64,000 bases of DNA. Origin: Coix lacryma-jobi var. lacryma-jobi (lineage: Eukaryota; Streptophyta; Magnoliopsida; Poales; Poaceae). The stretch is taken from assembly GCA_009763385.1 (NCBI GenBank), contig CM019824.1, forward strand, positions 159,651,770 through 159,715,769. Direction: 5' to 3'. The position numbers and the translations under genes were made by a program. Under the pieces are notes generated by a model that saw nothing but the letters and a program-made list of their open reading frames with translations, made no database searches and was not told the origin of the DNA. This document shows positions 34,551 through 45,639 of this stretch, one piece after another; the stretch's first letter is position 1; each line of letters opens with the position of its first letter.

Positions 34551-35054
34551 TTCTTGCTTTGATTTGCTGAGTGGTGGTCATATGAGATGTCGATTCCTAG
34601 TATTTATTTATAGTCTTGTTGGTATTCGATTCGATTTGGAAAGGTCATAGGAAGATCTGGATCGTATTATGTATTTTGAGAAATAACGACAAGTGTTGAT
34701 CGAAGTTTGGTTGTATCCTATTTGATTTTGTGCAGGAGTCTGTCAAAGAGGCCTTTCAGTAGATTCTTTTGGTAAATGGCGCAATTTATACTGGTCGATT
34801 TTCTCGATTTCTATTCTATTTGGATTCGACTTCGATCGAATTCTATGAGGCATGCGTATTGAAGTTGGTTTTCTTCGAATTTTCTAAGGCATACGTGTCG
34901 AAGTTGATTTTCTTCAGTAGAGTTTCAGACCAAGAGGAGGAAACAGAGAACTAACAAAACAGGAAGAGTATAGATACGCCAGACGAAAAAATTTAGACCA
35001 AAAAGAGTGAAGAAATTTTACCTCTTTATTATTAATATATAAAAAAAGGTATAG

Positions 35055-36765
35055 ATAATTATTATTATATATTATTATTATTATTATTATTTTATATATA
35101 TATATATAGATATAGATATAGATTAATTATCTCTCCTCATTACAGGCTACGGAAAAAGACCAAACTGACCCTGTCCCTAAAAAGAACAGAACTGTAATCG
35201 TCCGCTCGGCCTTACTGTTACGGTCGCCACAGCTATAGCCAGGCAGCCACCGCCCAGCCAGGCATCTCCGGCGCCGGCCACCTCCTCCGCCCAGCGCGCT
35301 TTCCAGCCGTCGGCCGCCCGTCAGGCCACCTGCCGCCCAGCGTGGACATCCTGCTGCTGGAGCTGGCCATGCAGACCAGGAGGTTCATGCTTTCTAGCTT
35401 CACGATGTAGCTCCGCATAGTGTGAACGCAGCTTTGAGGTAAAGGTATTGTTCGGCCGGTCGTTTTCGCGGCTGATTTCGGTTGTTTTAACTGTGCTCCG
35501 TGAGAGAGAATAAGTTAAAATATGACTGATAAGATAAACGAACAGCGTTTGAAGAATTCTGACATTATCACATATTAAGCGTGTTCACAACATATATTAC
35601 TGTCCAAGTACGCACTGATGCTACATCTGACTCAACGATTGAATCCAGTTTTTTCAAAAAAAAAACGATTAAATCCAGTTAACTGCTTTTGCACAAATCA
35701 AGACTCAAATAACTGAATTCAATTCGATAGTTTCTTGCAGAGTCTAGTCTTATTCAATCAGATTCCGGCATAACTGCACTGATATAGCAAACAAACTGTC
35801 CACATTGGTTAGGTAATCAGCGCGTGCAAAGACCACAGAATAGTCTCACGCCCCAACCCCACCGAAAATCAAAACGAACACAATTTTCTGACTGAAAGAC
35901 AGCATATATCTGATCGAAAGAAACACAATTTTCTGACTGAAAGGTAGCATATAACTGAAAGAATTCACTTCGCTGTTTTCATACAGACTACAGAAACTAC
36001 ACAAAACCAGACTGAAAGAAATTCAATTCAATTCAGTGGTTCTCACAATACCATGTCTTATTCAGTCAGGTGCCTACATTGGAGTAGCAAAAGAGGAGAA
36101 ATACCATCACGTGGGATGACCGGATGACTGGACGAGTCCGCATCAATATTTTAAATAGGCAATTATAGCGTCCGTTATAGCCTGCAATAGGAAGGTTGGG
36201 GGGCTAAGCTATTCCACTTTTAAAGCTGAACAGTTTTTTGTTGTTATTAGCTGGATTTAGCCCGCTAAATCTACTAAATAGCACCCTATTTAATCAGTCA
36301 TTGAAACCAAACAAGGCATTCGAACCAATTGAGTAAAAATAATCGTGTATGAATCGATGTGTTTGTGAGACTATAACTCATTACTACCTCTGCTCCCTTT
36401 TATAATACGCGACAGAGAATGACACGATCTCCTAAATTACACTTTAATCATTTATTTATTTTATGTTATTTATATTTATAAACTTATGATTGTTGGATAG
36501 TATAATTGTTTACGGATCTAACGTATCAAATTTATATTATAATAGTTAAAAATTATTAACTAAATCATTAGTCAAATTTTTTAAAGTTTGAATCTTGACT
36601 ATTGGTTTACGTCTTATAAAAAATGACCGGAGATAGTAACTAATATTTATGATATTTGGTTCATCTTGTAGGTTTGTATAAGTGTACAATTCCCTAATAT
36701 TTAACATATTTTTCCTGGAACACTAAATTGTTTTAAAACCCACTATAGCTTTCTTAGTCTCCAAA
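35055..36765. other. Intergenic DNA with an AT microsatellite
   Basis: An ATT/TA-rich simple repeat spans about 35055-35125. The remainder has no supported gene; a Stowaway MITE lies at 36387-36636. Confidence 0.5.
36387..36636. mobile_element. Stowaway-like MITE (250 bp)
   Basis: TA duplications (36385-36386, 36637-36638) flank inverted ends CTACCTCTGCTCCCTTTTATAA (first 20 shown suffices) and CTATCTCCGGTCATTTTTTA, with divergent matching. AT-rich interior with ATTGTTTACGGATC-type text, no coding. Confidence 0.8.
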
Positions 36766-36779
36766 CACTACAACAGAAA

Positions 36780-36935
36780 TGGGCTATAGCCCCGGTCGGC
36801 AAGGGCCTTTAACCCCGGTTACCGAGTCGGGACTACGCTTCCGGGACTAAAGCCCCCCCTAGTCCCGGCTCCGAGCACCGGGGCTAAAGCCCCCCCTTTA
36901 GTCCCGGTTGGTGATACCAGCCGGGACTAAAGGGT
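36780..36935. repeat. CACTA subterminal repeats, left end
   Basis: Repeated (T)TTAGTCCCGG / CCGGGACTAAAG blocks in both orientations next to the terminal CACTA, expected as transposase-binding sites. Confidence 0.85.
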
Positions 36936-37193
36936 CCCCTGCTTTTTTCCTTTTTATTTTCATTTCAGTTCTGTTTTTAGTTTTGTTTATTTATTTAATA
37001 GGTTTTTCAATATGTATGCTTTGCTGCTAATATATATAATTTATATATATTAGCAGCATAACACAATAAGCTTATTGCATGCATATATAATTGAACTATA
37101 GAACTATATATATATATACATAAAATTACAAGCAATATACATATAGAAGTTGTCCAAATATCTATCTACATAAGTTGTACTCTATCTAAAGAT

Positions 37194-38335
37194 CTACAGG
37201 GCATACAAATGATCATCATTGTTTGGAATCAATGACTCATTGCTATTATAGTAGAACTCGCCGTTTGGATTTATGACTTGTTCCCGAAGAAATCCTGCTA
37301 TTGTCTCTTGTATTGGTTTCAATTGGCCTTGTAGCATCACTTTTTGCTTCAACCAGTCAGTCTTCAATTTGAATTAAAGAAGATATTAGTTATATCTATA
37401 TTATCAATATTAAGTCTATAAAAAATAAAAAGAAACATGTTACGTACTTTGATGATTTGTTCAGGAATTCTATTTGATTCTACCATCATGTACTCGCAAA
37501 CATAGAATCCACATAAGTCGGTACCCTATTTTTGTCTTAAAATCCACTGTAGAATGAAAAGATTCATCTCGTAATAAAGATATGATATATGACATGATAT
37601 AATAAAGATACACGTACATTGACGAAGGTGTAAACTTACTGGTAGTCGTGGTTTTATTGTAAGTGGCGTCTTACATTGACTCATACGTTTCCGAGCAATG
37701 AATTTTTCCCAAACCCTAATCCGGCCAATGAAACATTAATAGTTGGATCATTATTTAATTAATATACATATATACAAGCTTAGTCTATACTTTAAGCAAA
37801 CAAGCTAAGGATCGAAAAATTACCTTTGGAGGATGTCTATCATATCTTGGTAATCTTTATGCGGTTTGCTCAACAAGTCATAGATTAACACATTGTTGTG
37901 TTTGAGATCGATGACCATCAGTATCCAGTGATAGCTGTTCATACACATGAATCATATATATAGATTATTAGGGTTAAGTAAAATAAAATATGCACATACT
38001 TATTATTAACTATATATGTCTCACGCACTTAAAGTTGTATGGGAAGAGTATTCTTTCTCTATTTTTTTGGTTCACGAAGAACCTCATGAGATTCGTACAT
38101 GACTCATCGCTTCAAGTCGTTGAAGGGTTTGGAGTCTTAAAAATAACATATGGATCAACAAACCCAACAGAATTATCATGTTTATCTCTGAGCTGAGTCA
38201 TTTGATACCTGCAATATCGAGTCGATCCACAAGTACGTGTGTAAGAATACTACATACTACATAATCTCGTCATCGCCGCCGGCGATGATATTCATCATTT
38301 CCTCCTCTATGTTCTCATTTGGGTCGGTCATTTCT
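37194..38335 (-). pseudogene. Ulp1-like (C48) cysteine protease gene carried by the CACTA element
   Basis: I reconstruct minus-strand exons at 38208-38029, 37934-37824, 37715-37640, 37546-37448 and 37361-37194, all with GT..AG introns and matching phase. A likely earlier exon begins at 38335 (MTDPNENIEEEMMNIIAGGD). The protease signature is ILFPYNF, then YHWILMVIDL with the catalytic His, then LCGFYVCEYM with the catalytic Cys; the C-terminus ends NNDDHLYAL. Ulp1 proteases cleave SUMO or similar proteins. Two in-frame stops (TGA near 38109, TAG near 37530) disable this copy. The role of such genes in CACTA elements is not settled. Confidence 0.8.
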
Positions 38336-38432
38336 GCGAATATTAAAATATATATACAATATGATCGAACACTTAGAGGAGCTTTATACATGTATGTATG
38401 TGAAACCAAAACCGAAACCCTAAAATAACATA

Positions 38433-38690
38433 TATTCGGGTTCTAGGGTTTAGGGGTTTGGGGTTTAGGGTTTAGGGGTTTAGGGTTTAAGGTTTAGGGG
38501 TTTAGGGGTTTGGGGTTTAGGGGTTTAGGGTTTGGGGTTTAGGGTTTAGGGTTTAGGGGTTTGTGGTTTAGGGTTTGGGGTTTAGGGGTTTAGGGTTTGG
38601 GGTTTAGGGTTTAGGGGTTTGGGGTTTAGGGGTTTAGGGTTTGGGGTTTAAGGTTTAGGGTTAGGGTTTGGGGTTTTAGGGTTTTAGGTG
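38433..38690. repeat. Telomere-like (TTTAGGG)n tract inside the CACTA element
   Basis: About 250 bp of TTTAGGG mixed with TTTAGGGG and TTTGGGG variants, roughly 30 units, on the plus strand. It is flanked by ordinary AT-rich DNA on both sides. Confidence 0.93.
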
Positions 38691-39149
38691 ACATGTAATC
38701 GCCAACATTAAAAATAACATATATTCGTATAGAGGCAATTCAACATTAAAAATAACACGAAGAAGCATATTTATCAAAATATTTCTAAGTGCAAATACAT
38801 GTTTAAACATATCCAAGTGATTTTCTATGGCATTCCAACATGACACATGATTTTCTATGAACACATATTTCTAAGAGTAAATAAATGTTTAAACATATCC
38901 TTGTCACGTGATTTACACACCGTGGACGAGAACGACGGCGGACGACAGCTTGGATGACGACGGTGCGGATGATAGTGGACGACGAGCGAGGTCGGTAGAG
39001 CGGTCACCAGGATTACAGGTCGACATGGCCTGTCACTTTTTTTCTACATGTGTAAACATATATTTGTTAGGTTAAAAAATATATATATGATTTTCCTTTT
39101 TCTATAAATATATCTATTCATATTCATTATCTGTATATATCTATTTCTA

Positions 39150-39445
39150 TAAAAAAGAAATGAAAAAGTTAAATAGAAAATAATATATATAGAAAAAGGA
39201 AATTAATATATATATAGATAATAAATATATATATATATATAGAAAAAGAAATGAATATAAATAGATATATATATTTATAGATAATGAATATGATCATATT
39301 CATTATCTATAAATATATATCTATTTATATTCATTTTATATATATCACTTTCTTTTTCTAAATATATATATTTATTTTCTATATATATATCAATTTTCTT
39401 TTTTCTATATATATTATTTTCTATTTAACTTTCCATTTCTTTTTT
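39150..39445. repeat. Large imperfect AT-rich palindrome
   Basis: The centre is AATATGATCATATT at about 39293. Arms extend some 130-145 bp each way. For example, GTTAAATAGAAAATAATATA (left) pairs with TATATTATTTTCTATTTAAC (right). It would form a long hairpin in single-stranded DNA or RNA. Confidence 0.85.
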
Positions 39446-39519
39446 TTACACTCACACACACTACACACACTGCACACACACCACGCATACATGCATACCA
39501 CGCACACACGCATACACAC

Positions 39520-39960
39520 ACATCTGCTCGACGGCGGTGGAGGACGAGCTCGACGACGGCGCGGAGGTGCTCGACGGCGGCGAGGACGGAGGCTCGACGA
39601 CGGCGGCGAGGACGACGTACGGCCGGCGCGGACACACGACGGCGAGGAGGACGAGGGCGAGCACGAGGAAGACGGAGGGCGCGCGAAGCCGGCGTGGAGG
39701 GAGGCTCGACGGCGACGAGGACGGAGGCCGGCTCTCGACGAGCTCGATGACGGTGCTGAGGTGCTCGACGGCGGCGAGGACAACGTCGTACGACGCGGAG
39801 GGCAGAGGGAGGTCGAGGGCACGCAGCGAGGACGACGACGAGGGAGGTCGAGGGCGGCGCGGAGCTCGACGGCGAGGACACGGCGGGCGCGATGGAGCGG
39901 CAAGGACGACGGCGATGGAGGCCGAGGGCGGTGCGGACGGAGGCGGCGGCGAGGTCTGAG
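39520..39960. repeat. GC-rich GACGGCGGCGAGG low-complexity block
   Basis: Repeats of GCTCGACGGCGGCGAGGACG and relatives give long open frames on both strands (39491-40045 plus; 39421-39987 minus). The frames encode only Arg/Pro/Ser or Asp/Gly-rich text and are not credible genes. A CA-dinucleotide stretch at 39450-39520 adjoins it. Confidence 0.7.
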
Positions 39961-39989
39961 CGTCGATCTGGGGAGGTTGAGAGGCACTG

Positions 39990-40180
39990 TGCCCTATATA
40001 CTCGGGAGGCCTTTAGTCCCGGACCGTCTTACGCACCGGGACTAGAGGGTCTTTAGTCCTGGTGCGTAACACGGCCCGGGACTAAAGGTTTGGACCTTTA
40101 GTCCCGAGCGAGCTTACGCACCGGGACTAAAGATGTCTTTAGTCCCGGTTGGTGCCACCGCCCGGGACTAAAGGGTCCTT
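39990..40180. repeat. Internal CACTA-type TTTAGTCCCGG array
   Basis: Blocks of CCTTTAGTCCCGG and CCGGGACTAAAG alternate, like those at both ends. Their internal position suggests an old end, from nested or rearranged copies. Confidence 0.8.
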
Positions 40181-40918
40181 TCCCGCCACAGTTTTGGGTT
40201 TTCAGTATTTTAGGTTTTGTATTAAGTTTTCACTATATAAATATGTTGTAATTCTTGTTACTTGCATAGTAAATTGAACAGTACGCATAAAATTACTTAA
40301 AAATAACAGTTATATTTTCTTTGACCTTATTGTATATTAGAAAATTTTGTAGCATAAATTCTTTTCTTTTTTATAATAATGAATATAAATATAAATAACC
40401 ATTCATATTTTGTTAATGCAAAAATATAATGTTAAATTTAAATTAAAAAAATTGTTGGATTTTAATAGAAAATTTATTTTCACATCATTTGAACGTTAAT
40501 CTTTTGTTTATAACCTAAAAATCATTGTCAAATTTCGTTCTACCCGACAGATGTAGTAGTTTTAGATTTTTTAATTTAGTTTTCTTTGTAAATACATCTT
40601 AAATCTTTCTAATTTAACAGAAAATTAAATATTTGATATACTTTCTTTTAAAAATTAGTATGAGATTTTTTTTGCTTTAGTTTACAAAAGAAAATATTAA
40701 ATTTTAGTATCTTTTTAATTTATTTTTTATAAATATTAAATATAAATGTTACTAATCTTTATAATTTTGTATATACTTTTTCTTCTTATATGTATTTTGA
40801 TGATTCACATCTAGAGGAGCACATAAATCAATGATCACTACGAAATATATATATAAATCCATCATCAAATAAATGAAGTCTTAATTAATTAATTATTACA
40901 TAATATCTTTACAACCCA
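40181..40918. other. AT-rich sequence inside the CACTA element
   Basis: No gene or repeat recognised between the internal array and the transposase 3' end. Confidence 0.5.
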
Positions 40919-41904
40919 CTATTTAGCGGGCACAACTGTGAACCTCCTCTTGACATATGTCCCTTGGTTATGATCATTCTTTAACCATGGAGTTTCCTCA
41001 TTGTTTAACAAAATACTTGGGTCTTTATTCATTTTGAATGGCGAAATTCGGTCATCCCTTTCATAATCACCTGACATGTTTGACTTGTCCTCAATTCCGA
41101 CAATGTTTCTTTTCCCTGAAAGAACTATGTGGTGCTTTGGCTCGTTGACGATCGAGTTGTTATCATTTTTTCCTCCTTTTGGTTTTGTAGACATGTATTT
41201 CACATAGAACACCTGACTCACATCTGCGGCAAGGACAAATGGTTCATCTTTGCACCCAATATTGTTGAGGTCCACTGATGTCATCCCATACTCCTTGTCG
41301 ACTGTTACCCCACCTCCGGTACCAGTCATCTTGACCCATTTACACCGGAACAAAGAGACTTTAAAATTAGGTGTGTAGTCTAGTTCCCATATATCATGTA
41401 TGCGGCCATATAATGTTTGTTTGTTCCTATTTGGATCCGTGACATCCACGCGTACACCACGGTTTTGGTTGGTGCTCCTTTTGTCTTGGGCTACTGTGTA
41501 AAATGTATTCTCATTGATCTCGTACCCTTTGTACGTGCTGATATGCCACGATAGTTGTCTGGCCAACAAATAAAGCTGCTCATCTACGTTGTCATCACCC
41601 GGACATTGTTTTCGCAACCAATCGCCGAAGGTTTGCATGTGCTGACGTGTAATCCAAGCTCCACTCTTTCTCTATGCTTCGTCCAAAAAATATAGTTTGT
41701 TATGAAACCCGACTTCAACAAATGCATATGAAGAGTCCTTGAGCATGAATATTCCTTCAAATTCTTACAGACGGCGCATGGGCAGCACATGAAACCATCC
41801 TGTTTGTTTGCCTCAGCCACACCTAAGAAATAGTGCACGCCAGCAATGAACTCTTTGGAGCGGCGATCGACATTATACATCCAATTGCGTGACAACATCT
41901 GCAT
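40919..41904 (-). pseudogene. CACTA transposase remnant: transposase-associated domain joined to DUF4216
   Basis: The minus frame from 41904 (MSRNWMYNVDRRSKEFIAG after MQ-L) carries the transposase-associated domain with Cys motif CCPCAVCKN and MHLLKSGF. Near 41650 it passes to another frame, starting at 41638 (MQTFGDWLRKQ), that contains a DUF4216-type region with LYGRIHDIWELDY, VSLFRCKWVK and QVFYVKYM. It ends TVVPAK at 40919. The TNP2 catalytic core that normally lies between these two domains is absent, so it was deleted at about 41640-41655. The product could not catalyse transposition. The first domain may bind DNA. Confidence 0.85.
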
Positions 41905-41949
41905 TAAATATTACAACCATGCTCTTAGTAGTTTCTCATGTTATTGCAC

Positions 41950-42171
41950 AACACTCATGACATCACATGATTGATTAATTCAAGCAAGCTTGACTACAAC
42001 GAAGACAATCGCAGCTAGCACTAAAAAACTAAAACTAAAATACACTTAAGCAACATAATTAACACTCATGACATCACATGATTGATTAATTCAAGCAAGC
42101 TTGACTACAACGAAGACAATCGCAGCTAGCACTAAAAAAACTAAAACTAAAATACACTTAAGCAACATAAT
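41950..42171. repeat. Perfect-looking tandem duplication of 111 bp
   Basis: AACACTCATGACATCACATG begins at 41950 and again at 42061. The two copies differ mainly by an extra A or two in a CTAAAAAA run. It lies between the transposase remnant and the GRF-like gene. Confidence 0.92.
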
Positions 42172-42231
42172 TAGTTCGCGTTCGATCCCAACTAAAATAG
42201 ACACATCATTCGCTTCATCAGCATGGATGGG

Positions 42232-42627
42232 CTACTGCCGCTGACTCACTGCCTCATCACCTTCAGCGACAACCTCCTGTGCAATAGAATTTCGCATGTG
42301 TTGAACATACTCTTCCTCCCAGTACCAACCTTTACATCCACCGGTGCCCTCCCACTGCAATTACAACAAAGAATAAGGAATTTAAACAACATCATCAAGC
42401 AAAACCGATACAAATGAACCATATTAATTAAATGCGGGTAAATAATAACCCACCTCATGGTCCGGACACTTGTAGAATATACGACCCTTGTTGATTCCCT
42501 CTTTTTTCACTCGGTACTCCTTCACAATCTTCTGCTTACACTCGCCGCAAGCAATGAGAGGAAGATCCGGCCGCAAACGCTTTGGATCCCGATGATGAGA
42601 GGCTGAGGACCCGGTCACTGTTGTCAT
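42232..42627 (-). CDS. Small GRF-like zinc-finger protein of the CACTA element (two exons)
   Basis: Exon 1 is 42627-42454 (58 codons) and exon 2 is 42354-42232, ending TAG. The intron has GT..AG borders and is phase 0, so the joined frame encodes about 98 residues with no internal stop. Motifs are CGECKQK, then GRIFYKCPDHE at the exon junction, then WEGTGGCKGWYWEEEYV. This matches the small GRF zinc-finger family (C-x2-C..C..C) with a conserved WYWEEEY tail. It is the one gene in the element that still looks intact. A role in DNA or RNA binding is inferred. It may be a retained passenger. It is related in type, but not closely, to the GRF genes at 20748-22582. Confidence 0.7.
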
Positions 42628-43214
42628 CTACTATATCCATACTTATTTTTTAAACTATTACATGTAAATTCCTAATTTTCTAAACAATTGAAAATAAAAA
42701 AGACTCTAAATTTATCTATTTGTTTAGATAATCGAAAAAATATGATATAACAATACCAATTTAAGTTTTGTCTACTCTCTATATTCATTGTTGCAAACTA
42801 TTATAAATTCCATATTTTTCTAAAGAAAATTAACTAAAAAGACACTAAAATTCATTATTACTTGTCTTGCATAATAAGTACAAAATATACAATGGATACT
42901 ACCTACCAGTAGAAAACTATATATCAAGTGATTGTGATGAACCAATTTAAACTACTCAACTCTTTATGCTTGTTCTTGCAGACTATATATTTTAATTAAA
43001 TTCCTCTCATATTCAAAAGATATGGTAGGAGATAAAAATAGTTACCTCTAAACGCAAAGAGACGATGACGGAGTCGAAGAAGATTACCAATTGACGCCAG
43101 AGACGAAGAACAAATGAAGAACAAGCAATGGCGACAGCAAAAATAAGCAAGGAAGCTCACTGAAATTTGAATGTCTCTGCCTCGGGGAGGAAGAAGTTGG
43201 CAGGTTATAAGCCG
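42628..43214. other. Upstream region of the GRF-like gene inside the CACTA element
   Basis: AT-rich, no gene; a possible non-coding exon lies near 43045-43160, where the minus strand reads GC-richer sequence. Confidence 0.3.
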
Positions 43215-43490
43215 GTGAACTTTAGTCCCGGTTTGTATTAAAAACTGGGGCTAAAAGGTGATCATTTATCCCGGGGCAAGCCACAAACCGTGGCTAACTT
43301 TTTAGTCCCGGTCTGTGCCACCAACCGGGACTAAAGAGTGCCCTTTAGCCCCGGTTGGTAACACGGATAGGGACTAAAGGGTCCCTGCCCCGCCAGCTCT
43401 GCGGAGTAGCCGTTGGGGCAGACCCTTTAGTCCCGGTCCGTGTTACCGACCCGGACTAAAGGGTCCATTAGTCCCGGGCGGCAAAAACGC
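43215..43490. repeat. CACTA subterminal repeats, right end
   Basis: Alternating TTTAGTCCCGGTTTGT and ACCGGGACTAAAG blocks up to the terminal repeat at 43524-43543. Confidence 0.88.
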
Positions 43491-43543
43491 CGAGACAAAT
43501 GACGATTTTGAGAATCGGCCAAAGACACTGTTCTGTAGTAGTG

Positions 43544-44604
43544 AAAGGTAGTGGCTAAAGGTCATATGACATATTTTTTATGCTGGTCATAGTTTGTCAT
43601 GCCTAATGTTAAGCACTAGCCACATCTATGGCTTGCCATAATCTATGACAAAAATAGACGGTTTAGTTAATGACTAAGGTTTAGCATAATAAGTATAGTT
43701 GATGTTTAAATTATTGCCACAAAAACTTGGCAAAATAAAGCTGCTATTTGAACAATATTACAAGCACCAAAAACAAGTTTCATGTTGGATGAAAAAAACA
43801 TTCTAGGACGTATATTAATTACAAATGCAAGCCTAGACACACGAGAATGCAAACAATCAATCTTCTCCACATGTAATGTTAGTAATCAATGAAACACCAA
43901 AATTGATGTAGCAGACCTAATGTTATTAGGATTGGCAGGTAATGGCCAGCAATCATATAGCCCCATATACCTCTATTTAGATCACTTGTCCGCGTAGTCA
44001 GCCACGACATGATCGAAGTGCGCCCGCATGTACGCCAAGTTGCCGACATCCCGGCCTTTAGGGGCGCCTCCACGACCCACGACATCATCCACACCACTGG
44101 TGTGTGTAAGAGTAGAAGGTCACCAGTGGCGACAGGATGAGCTAGGGCTTGCGGGTGTCCAGGGGGTGGCTTATAGCCGCAACCATCCATAGCGTGGTGA
44201 TGGATGGCGCAGAAGGGGTGACGGGAACATGTGGGGCAGTCAGGGCCTAGGGCTAGGGTTTTGAGCTCTACGCGTGCTAGGATGATTTTCTCCTTGCGAA
44301 ATTAGAGCAGGACGATCAAACTGACGAGGGGAGTCGTTGGTATGAGGTGTTTGCACTGTGTGGGACACTTTCTACTCCTGCTAGTGTCGATAAGTGGGGA
44401 CAGATTTGGGCCTAGGGTTACCAGGGTCATGGCCCTAGATGTGGCACCAAAACTTTATATTTTCCTAGGCTAATTTTAGTGTCCATGGATCGACACTAGT
44501 CATTACAGCCTAGCCAGCATTCAGGTAGGCAGCCTGAGCTCACGTGGCCCATGCTCGCCCTCACGTGTTACTTGTTTATGGAATGTAGACACGTGAGAGT
44601 ATAC
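43544..44604. other. Intergenic DNA with an open C-terminal fragment
   Basis: On the minus strand at about 43995-44105 an open frame reads GRDVGNLAYMRAHFDHVVAD and stops after DYADK. It overlaps a longer frame from 44190 (MDGCGYKPPPGHP) in another phase. Neither is recognised. The remainder shows nothing. Confidence 0.3.
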
Positions 44605-45082
44605 TTGGCCATGAGGCACGAGGCCCGCCAGCCGGCCCACGGCCTGGCCTTTTGGCCCGGCCCACGGCCGGCCCGGCACGGCAGCTGGTGGGCCCGGGCC
44701 GGCCTGGCCTGACCGTAGGGCCGTGCCTGGGCCTTGCCCTGGGCTCGGCGGGCCGGCCCGGCCCGACCCGATATAGATAAAAAAATATTTATATAGAAAT
44801 ATATATATATATATATCTATAAATATATATATATATATAAATACATATAAATATACATATATTTATAAATAAATAAATAAATAAAAATATATAGATTTAA
44901 ATGCTAAATCTTACCGCGGGCTGCATGGCCCGACGGGCCTTCGGGCTGGCCCGAGCCCTGCCTGGGTCGGGCCTAGGCTGACGCTAGGGCACGAGGCCCG
45001 GCCTCGGCCCGGCCCGGCGGCCCGCCGTGCCTCGGTCAGCCCGGCCTGGTCAGGCCCGGGCCGGGCTGGCCCGTTGGCCATG
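44605..45082. mobile_element. Inverted-repeat element with GGCCCGG-rich arms and AT core
   Basis: The ends TATACTTGGCCA and, inverted, TATACATGGCCA bracket two arms made of GGCCGGCCCGG-type words (44605-44770 and 44915-45080) that can pair. Between them is an AT core of TATAAATA repeats. Non-coding; it looks like a MITE of unknown superfamily. Flanking TATAC may be part of a target duplication. Confidence 0.6.
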
Positions 45083-45237
45083 TATACGTGAGAGTAATAT
45101 TTTATGGAATATAGACAATCATGTGCACTGCTTTACGGAATGTAGACAGTGGTTACGACCAATTCAATAGAAAAGAGGGAAAAGTTATTGTTATATAGTT
45201 TGGTTTTGGTGGTTTATGGACTTAATGTGTGGCCTTA

Positions 45238-45455
45238 GGGCGTTCCCAACAGCTAGCTATTTAGATAGCTAGATGTGATGTGACGAAAAAAAGCAGTCAC
45301 TGACGATGAGCAAATAGCTTATTTATTTCACGTAGATTGAGAATATGAGAGACGAATATGTAGATCTCATGTTACATGGAAAAATAAAATAATTTTTATT
45401 TTTGTCTCTCGCCTGCACGTCAGTAGTTACATGGCTAGTGTCATTACGGACGCCC
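45238..45455. mobile_element. Tourist-like MITE (218 bp)
   Basis: TTA duplication (45235-45237, 45456-45458) and inverted ends GGGCGTTCCCAACAGC / GGGCGTCCGTAATGAC indicate a PIF/Harbinger-type MITE. Confidence 0.85.
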
Positions 45456-45639
45456 TTAGACGTGCGAATTCGCCAGCTCCGCCATTGTCAGCTGGGTGGA
45501 GTCATGGATCGTGGACATGGCATCCATTCGCGGGACGTGCAAGGCGGGTGCGGGCGTGAACGATGAGCATGGGGCGTGGGATCCCTTAGATCCTCGCTGA
45601 CAATCGCGCAGGCATGGAGAAGAAAGTAGAGGAGTGGGT

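Larger units (their letters stand above)
32931..35054 (-). mobile_element. Non-autonomous Helitron (2124 bp) carrying gene-like fragments
   Basis: Read on the minus strand the element starts A|TCTATACC at 35054 and ends ..GTGCTAG|T at 32931, so it sits between A and T as Helitrons do. A hairpin CCCGT-TGCAATGC-ACGGG lies about 9 bp before CTAG. The 5' region contains AATAATAAAGAGGTAAAATT, as in many grass Helitrons (from memory). It carries no Rep/helicase. The interior holds an open fragment at 33019-33279, a second short one near 33400-33485, a nested Tourist-like MITE (33580-33796) and a GC-rich block (34030-34550), consistent with captured host gene pieces. Confidence 0.75.
36766..43543 (-). 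mobile_element. CACTA (En/Spm-type) transposon, internally deleted, with extra genes
   Basis: The ends CACTACAACAGAAATGG and, inverted, CACTACTACAGAACAGTG are flanked by a 3-bp duplication AAA (36763-36765, 43544-43546). Subterminal arrays of the TTTAGTCCCGGTTGGT type in both orientations occupy 36780-36935, 39990-40180 and 43215-43490. On the minus strand are a small GRF-like gene (42232-42627), a transposase lacking its core (40919-41904) and a Ulp1-like gene (37194-38335). Ulp1-like and GRF passengers are seen in some plant CACTA and MULE families. The missing TNP2 core makes this copy non-autonomous. Confidence 0.92.

Noticed and set aside
39421..40045. Long overlapping ORFs on both strands (up to 188 codons)
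   Set aside because: They read a GC-rich GACGGCGGCGAGG repeat and a CA stretch; composition is extreme on both strands and no domain is present.
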